Source: Vulcanimicrobiota bacterium
GTDB lineage: Bacteria; Vulcanimicrobiota; Vulcanimicrobiia; Vulcanimicrobiales; Vulcanimicrobiaceae
NCBI GenBank assembly: GCA_030043675.1
Contig: JASHXG010000106.1
Coordinates: forward strand, 1 to 11,084
Direction of reading: 5' to 3'
DNA length: 11,084 nt
The position numbers were made by a program, and so were the translations under genes. The notes beneath the pieces are model-generated. The model made no database searches. It saw nothing but the letters and a program-made list of their open reading frames with translations, and was not told the DNA's origin. Positions 7,193-11,084 of the stretch are shown here, piece by piece (positions within the stretch are counted from its first letter, which is position 1; each line of letters starts with the position of its first letter).

Positions 7193-9099
7193 GCGATTCC
7201 TCCCTGCGAAAAGAACGAGCTTAGATCGTCGAGCGCCTCGATCCGCGTCGCTGGTGGCAACGCCGAGAGAATCGTCGCGCCGTAACGCGTCGACAGGGCT
7301 CGCCCGTCGAGCAACGCCACGACGCCGCGATCGCTCGCGCTGCGGATAAGGCGGCCAAAACCCTGTTTAAGCCGCACGGTCGCGGCCGGTACCATGTAAT
7401 GATCGAAACCATCGAGTCCGCGCGCTTCCAGCGCGCGCAGGCGCGCCATGACCAGCGGATCGCTCGGCGACGGAAACGGCAGGCGGTCGATGATGACGCA
7501 GGAGAGCGCTTCACCAACCACGTCGATGCCTTCCCAGAACGTCCCCGTAGCGAAGAGCACGGCGCCCGGCGTGCGCACGAACCAGTCGAGCAGATGCGCT
7601 CGCGGCAGTTCACCTTGGAGCTTTGCCGGGAAGGCCAGTCGTTCGCGCACCAATCCGTACACCTCGCGCAAGCGCGCGTACGACGTGAAGAGGACGAAGG
7701 CGCGTCCGCGCGTGCGGTCGAGACACTCCTCCACGAGCGGTGCGGCGTGCCGCGCGAACTCAACCGACTTCGGATTGAGGTGCGGCGGTGCAATGAACAG
7801 GCGCGCCTGCCGCGCGTAGTCGAACGGCGACGGCGCGATCAGCTCCTGCGCGTCGTCGATGCCCAGCGACCGGCGCACGAAGGCAAAGGATCGCTCCGTC
7901 GAGAGGGTCGCACTCGTCAGGATGACGCTTTGCGTGCGCGCGAACAGGGTCGCCCGTAGAAACTCGGCGACCTCGCGCGGAGCGGAGTTCACGGAGTAGC
8001 GCCGATCCGAGTCGGCGCGCTCGATCCAGGCGATCGCCTCTTCTGAGCCTCGCTCGATGCGGTCGATGACGGCTTCGTTGGCGAGCACGCTGCGCAACGC
8101 GAGATCGCGTCGCCGCTCGGCTTCGGCGTCGTTCTCGACTCGCTTCTTCAGCGCCCGATGCCAGTTGGCCAGAACCCAGTTCTCCGCGCGGTACAGGACC
8201 TCGCGCACGCCCTCGAGCGCGGGCCAGGCGTCTTCGTTGGCGGCCAGAGGATAGCGTTCGCCGGGTACGCGGGCGAGCGCGGTCTCCAGCTTGGCGAGGC
8301 CGGCTTCGAACTCGCGGTCGAAGGCGGCCGGGAACTCATAGACGCGGTGCAGCTTGCGCAACATTCGCCCGATCGTCGCGCCGGAGAGCGTGGCGGTCAG
8401 TGCATCGGTCGCCCACCGCTCGCATTGATGCGCTTCGTCGAGCACGGCGACATCGTACGGCGGAAGGAGCCCGCCCCCGACCGCAAGGTCCGTAAAGAAG
8501 AGCGCGTGGTTGACGACCACGAGATCGGCGTAGCGCGCCTCGTCGCGCTTTTTGAAGAAGAAACAATCGTGAAAATGCGCGCAGATTTCGCCGACGCAGT
8601 CGTCGGCGTCGGCGTCGAGCTGCTCCCACTCCTCGGGTGAGGGTACGAAGGCGAGCTCGGACCGGTCGCCGTTTCGCGTGGCCGCCGCCCACGCCCAAAT
8701 ACGCTCCATCGAGCGCGAGGGCGCTACCAAACGATCGGCGCGCATGCGTTCGAGCTTTTGACGGCAGAGATAGTGGTTGCGCCCTTTGAGGAGGGTGACG
8801 CGAACCGGAACGTCGAGCGCGGCCGCGAGCATGGGAATGTCTTTGGCGACCAGCTGTTCCTGGAGCGCGATCGTGCCGGTTGACAGTACGACCTTTTTCC
8901 CACTGCGCACGGCTGGAATCAGGTAGGCGAGTGATTTGCCGATACCGGTTCCCGCCTCGACGATCGTATGCAAGCCCTCGAGGATGCCGCGCTCCACGAG
9001 CTGCGCCATCTGGAGCTGGCCGGGGCGCGGCTCGTAGCTGCGCAGCGCCCTGGAGAGCGGTCCCGCCGGCGCAAAGACCTCGTCGAGCCGGTCGGTCAC
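7189..9099 (-). CDS. dinG: DinG/XPD-type iron-sulfur superfamily 2 DNA helicase
   Basis: This 636-residue protein has the DinG/YoaA/XPD architecture. Walker A is AGTGIGKS (49-56). The iron-sulfur domain cysteines are C112 (NHYLCRQKL), C168, C173 and C179 (DDCVGEICAHFHDCFF), with the spacing expected for a 4Fe-4S cluster. The sequence YADLVVVNHALFF precedes the DEAH box at 221-224. Motif V-like sequence is FATGTFWEGIDV, and motif VI is QGFGRLIRSASDRG (579-592). There is no N-terminal exonuclease domain, unlike many Firmicute DinG proteins. The family unwinds DNA 5'-to-3' and handles R-loops, D-loops or damaged forks. The GTG start at 9099 overlaps the rhomboid TGA (GTGA). The open frame reads further upstream, but only antisense-like sequence overlapping the rhomboid gene lies there. 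It ends in an ATGA overlap with the secreted hydrolase. Confidence 0.93.
   Translation of the reverse strand: MTDRLDEVFAPAGPLSRALRSYEPRPGQLQMAQLVERGILEGLHTIVEAGTGIGKSLAYLIPAVRSGKKVVLSTGTIALQEQLVAKDIPMLAAALDVPVRVTLLKGRNHYLCRQKLERMRADRLVAPSRSMERIWAWAAATRNGDRSELAFVPSPEEWEQLDADADDCVGEICAHFHDCFFFKKRDEARYADLVVVNHALFFTDLAVGGGLLPPYDVAVLDEAHQCERWATDALTATLSGATIGRMLRKLHRVYEFPAAFDREFEAGLAKLETALARVPGERYPLAANEDAWPALEGVREVLYRAENWVLANWHRALKKRVENDAEAERRRDLALRSVLANEAVIDRIERGSEEAIAWIERADSDRRYSVNSAPREVAEFLRATLFARTQSVILTSATLSTERSFAFVRRSLGIDDAQELIAPSPFDYARQARLFIAPPHLNPKSVEFARHAAPLVEECLDRTRGRAFVLFTSYARLREVYGLVRERLAFPAKLQGELPRAHLLDWFVRTPGAVLFATGTFWEGIDVVGEALSCVIIDRLPFPSPSDPLVMARLRALEARGLDGFDHYMVPAATVRLKQGFGRLIRSASDRGVVALLDGRALSTRYGATILSALPPATRIEALDDLSSFFSQGGIA
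7198..7204 (-). promoter_or_regulatory. Strong Shine-Dalgarno for the S1/P1-like gene
   Basis: GGGAGGA on the minus strand lies 5 bases before the ATG at 7192, within the final codons of dinG. It fixes the start of the secreted hydrolase and is the strongest ribosome binding site I saw in the window. Confidence 0.75.
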
Positions 9100-9770
9100 G
9101 GCGTGCGGTGTTGCGGATCGACCGGGGTTTGGTATTCGGTTTCCAGCTCCCGCCCGGTGTTGGTGTCGACGACGACCGGAGCCACGCGGCGCGGGGGCGA
9201 GTAGATCGCAAACGTCAGCACGAAGCCGGCCAATAATCCGGTTACGTGTGCTTGCCACGAGATCGCCGGCACGGTGAACGTAATGATGAGGTTGAGCACC
9301 AAGATGCCGACGTTGGCGCGCACGAGATCCATTCCGGGTTTGCCGAGCTTGAATCCGATCGCGAAGAGCGCGCCGAAGAGCCCAAAGATCGCCCCGCTCG
9401 CGCCGACCGTTGCGACCATCGGGTTCGTGCTGAAGTAGACGACGCCCAATCCCGAGGCGACCAGCGAGACCATATAGACGACGAGCATCCGCCACGATCC
9501 AAGCGCGTACTCGATGAAGCGGCCTAAGAACCAGAGTGACATCATGTTGACGCCGATGTGCAGCAGGCTGCCGTGCAAGAAGGCGCCGGTTATGATTCGC
9601 CACCACTGCCCATCTTGTAGGACGAGGGCCGGAACCAACGCGCCTTCGTTGAGGACACGCTCGATGCCGGCGCCGTTGCTGCCAAAGCCGCTGAGTAAGT
9701 CGCCACCGCCGACCGAGATCTCCCAAACGTAGCCGATGACGTTGAGCACGATGAGGAAGCGGGTGATCAT
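9096..9770 (-). CDS. Rhomboid-family intramembrane serine protease
   Basis: This 224-residue membrane protein is predicted to have about six transmembrane helices. HGSLLHIGVN carries H66, H71 and N75, the conserved HxxxxHxxxN of transmembrane helix 2. GASG (123-126) contains the catalytic serine S125. AHVTGLLAGF contains the catalytic histidine H175, completing the Ser-His dyad. The sequence WWRIITGAFLHG before it is also typical. The C-terminus from about 192 (SPPRRVAPVVVDTNTGRELE) is a short soluble tail. Rhomboids cleave membrane proteins within the bilayer; the substrate cannot be inferred. ATG 9770 overlaps the stop codon of the DtxR-type gene (ATGA), and its own stop overlaps the dinG GTG, so it is translationally coupled on both sides. 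Confidence 0.93.
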   Translation of the reverse strand: MITRFLIVLNVIGYVWEISVGGGDLLSGFGSNGAGIERVLNEGALVPALVLQDGQWWRIITGAFLHGSLLHIGVNMMSLWFLGRFIEYALGSWRMLVVYMVSLVASGLGVVYFSTNPMVATVGASGAIFGLFGALFAIGFKLGKPGMDLVRANVGILVLNLIITFTVPAISWQAHVTGLLAGFVLTFAIYSPPRRVAPVVVDTNTGRELETEYQTPVDPQHRTP

Positions 9771-10435
9771 TCCACCATCACCGTGCGCGCGAGCTCAAGC
9801 GAGATCGCATGTCGCTCGCCGGCGACGTCGATCGTCAACGGACCGCCGAGGGGCGCCTTTTCCTCGACCCGCACGCGGGCGCCCGGACGCAGACCGACCT
9901 GGCCGAGATAGCGCAGGATTTCGGGCATCTGTTCGGTCACGCCCGACACCGTCGCGCTTTCACCGGCCTCGACCTGAGCCAGCGGAATTCCGGCGCGCAC
10001 GGGCTCGGTTAAATCTTTGGGCGGGATCGGGTGACCGTGCGGACAGGTTTGCGGGTTGCCCAGGGCGGCGACCAAACGCTCCTCGACGCGGTCGGTGATG
10101 GCGTGCTCGAGAATACAGGCTTCGGCGTAGACCTCGTCCCAGGGCATGCCGAGAACGTCGGTCAGCAGACGTTCCGCCAACCGGTTGCGACGCACGACAC
10201 CGACGGCCACCTCGAGCCCTTTTTGCGTCAGCTCGATGTCGCCGCGAACTTCGTGCTCCACGTAGCCCTCGTTCACGAGCTTCTTGAGCATTCCCGAAAC
10301 CGATGCGGGCGCAACGCCGAGCTCGGTCGCCAGGGCCGACGTGGTGACGCCCGGTCCCTCGCGCTCGAGACGATAGATCGCCTTCATATACATCTCGAAG
10401 GACTCGGCGAAATGGCTGTGAGAGTGCCCCGGCAC
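9767..10435 (-). CDS. DtxR/IdeR-family metal-dependent transcriptional regulator
   Basis: This 222-residue protein has three domains. A winged helix-turn-helix is at about 10-75 (LATELGVAPASVSGMLKKLVNEGYV). A dimerisation/metal-binding helical domain is at about 76-150 (RLAERLLTDVLG, EACILEH, CPHGHPIPP). An SH3-like/FeoA-type C-terminal domain is at about 152-222. Primary-site residues of DtxR have equivalents M15, C107, E110 and H111. Cysteine at 107 is as in the iron sensors DtxR/IdeR, where MntR has Glu. Two ancillary-site histidines of DtxR (H79 and H98) are replaced by N84 and Y103. Three histidines (H4, H6, H8) cluster at the extreme N-terminus. Such proteins repress metal uptake or control storage genes when Fe(II) or Mn(II) is plentiful. 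The start is GTG at 10435, 7 bases after the deaminase stop, with GGGGG upstream overlapping that gene's end. Confidence 0.92.
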   Translation of the reverse strand: MPGHSHSHFAESFEMYMKAIYRLEREGPGVTTSALATELGVAPASVSGMLKKLVNEGYVEHEVRGDIELTQKGLEVAVGVVRRNRLAERLLTDVLGMPWDEVYAEACILEHAITDRVEERLVAALGNPQTCPHGHPIPPKDLTEPVRAGIPLAQVEAGESATVSGVTEQMPEILRYLGQVGLRPGARVRVEEKAPLGGPLTIDVAGERHAISLELARTVMVE

Positions 10436-10442
10436 AGCAGTT

Positions 10443-11084
10443 CTAACCCCCGGTGAGGGGTTGGAGTTCCGCGCACGCGGTCGTCACCGCTGCGTGCATC
10501 TCCTGTTTGTGCTGCGCGTCGGCAAAACTCGAATCGACGGCATTTCGCACGTAACGCTCGAGCGCGGCCGAACCGGCGACGTTCTCGACGATCGCGTACT
10601 CATTACCGATCGAAGTCTTGAACAGCGATGGATCGTCGGCATCGATCGTCACGACGCAGCCGGCTTGGTCGAAGTCGACGTACGGGTGCGGGTAGTCCGG
10701 CAAAGCCGCGCCCGTTAGACGTTCCGAGGTCGGGCAGACTTCCAGCGGAATGCGCCGGTTCGCCAGGAGCTCGACCGTCGCGCGGTCTTGCAGCGCATGA
10801 ATCCCGTGGCCGATGCGCTCGGCCCGCAACAGCTCGACGGCGTCGCGCACGCTTTGCGGTCCCGCGGCTTCGCCGGCATGCGCGACGCAGTGCAGCCCTT
10901 GTGCCCGCGCGTAGGCAAACGAATCGACGAAGGGCTTGGCCGGAAAGCGCGCTTCGTCGCCGCCCAACGAAACGCCGACTACGTCCAGATCGGTCATGGT
11001 CGCCATCGCGCGCGCCGTCTGCATCGCGCCGGCTTCACCGAAGTTTCGCGTCAGGTCGGCCAAGAGCTTGAAGGTCGCGCCCGG
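10443..11084 (-). CDS. Adenosine/adenine deaminase family enzyme, C-terminal part
   Basis: The last 213 residues of the protein lie in the window; the open frame continues through the right edge. Motifs of the adenosine deaminase amidohydrolase family appear in order: VVGVSLGGDE (family GxDLAGdE, substrate contact), HAGE with the catalytic glutamate, RIGHGIH with the conserved histidine, LEVCPTS, and VTIDADDPSLF with the zinc-ligand and catalytic Asp-Asp pair, then NEYAI. The zinc-binding HxH near the N-terminus is outside the window. The family hydrolyses the 6-amino group of adenosine, adenine or related compounds such as aminodeoxyfutalosine (menaquinone pathway); the visible part does not decide which. 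CPTSE replaces the usual CPTSN. It is the first visible gene of a five-gene minus-strand run, and its TAG stop lies 7 bases from the regulator's GTG. Confidence 0.88.
   Translation of the reverse strand, partial: PGATFKLLADLTRNFGEAGAMQTARAMATMTDLDVVGVSLGGDEARFPAKPFVDSFAYARAQGLHCVAHAGEAAGPQSVRDAVELLRAERIGHGIHALQDRATVELLANRRIPLEVCPTSERLTGAALPDYPHPYVDFDQAGCVVTIDADDPSLFKTSIGNEYAIVENVAGSAALERYVRNAVDSSFADAQHKQEMHAAVTTACAELQPLTGG

Noticed and set aside
8596..8622. A small tandem-like run of GTCGGC/GTCGTC units
   Set aside because: It encodes the acidic DADADD stretch of DinG just before C168 and is too short and imperfect to be a functional repeat.
9100..9726. A 209-codon N-terminal extension of DinG that might be an exonuclease domain
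   Set aside because: The sequence lies out of frame over the rhomboid gene and has no exonuclease motif. DinG homology begins just after the GTG at 9099.

Overview
This is a gene-dense stretch of a GC-rich bacterial chromosome. I see no mobile elements, CRISPR arrays, tRNAs or rRNAs. All ten complete genes look intact, and one gene is cut off at each edge. The lineage is not decidable from the window. The gene order hrcA-dnaJ-rsmE without grpE or dnaK is familiar from Actinobacteria (the dnaJ2 locus). The high GC content, short or absent Shine-Dalgarno sequences and mix of families would also fit a deep terrestrial phylum such as Eremiobacterota/WPS-2. That second suggestion is a low-confidence guess.

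The layout has three blocks. Block 1 is on the minus strand, positions 1-2874. It holds a TlpA-like thiol-disulfide oxidoreductase, then the heat-shock repressor HrcA, the chaperone DnaJ, and the first 42 codons of the 16S rRNA methyltransferase RsmE. A near-perfect CIRCE operator (HrcA binding site) lies just upstream of hrcA and contains the stop codon of the oxidoreductase gene. The hrcA stop and dnaJ start overlap by one base, and rsmE starts 4 bases after dnaJ. This is an HrcA-autoregulated chaperone/ribosome-maintenance operon.

Block 2 is on the plus strand, positions 2935-6150, and diverges from block 1 across 60 bp. It holds an AMP-forming acetyl-CoA synthetase, an ECF sigma factor, and its membrane-anchored zinc-motif anti-sigma factor. 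The last two overlap by ATGA.

Block 3 is on the minus strand, positions 6161-11084, and converges on block 2 with only 10 bp between stop codons. In transcription order it holds an adenosine deaminase family enzyme (5' end outside the window), a DtxR/IdeR-type metal regulator, a rhomboid protease, a DinG-type iron-sulfur helicase, and a secreted S1/P1-nuclease/phospholipase C-like zinc enzyme. Three of the four junctions overlap by 4 bases and the other gap is 7 bp, so this looks like one polycistronic, translationally coupled unit.

No new defence, mobile or biosynthetic system is evident. The points most worth a second look are the CIRCE element embedded in a neighbouring stop codon and apparently overlapping a leaderless promoter, the DtxR-type regulator that has lost both histidines of the classical ancillary metal site, and the secreted zinc enzyme whose last zinc ligand is glutamate, as in phospholipase C, rather than aspartate.
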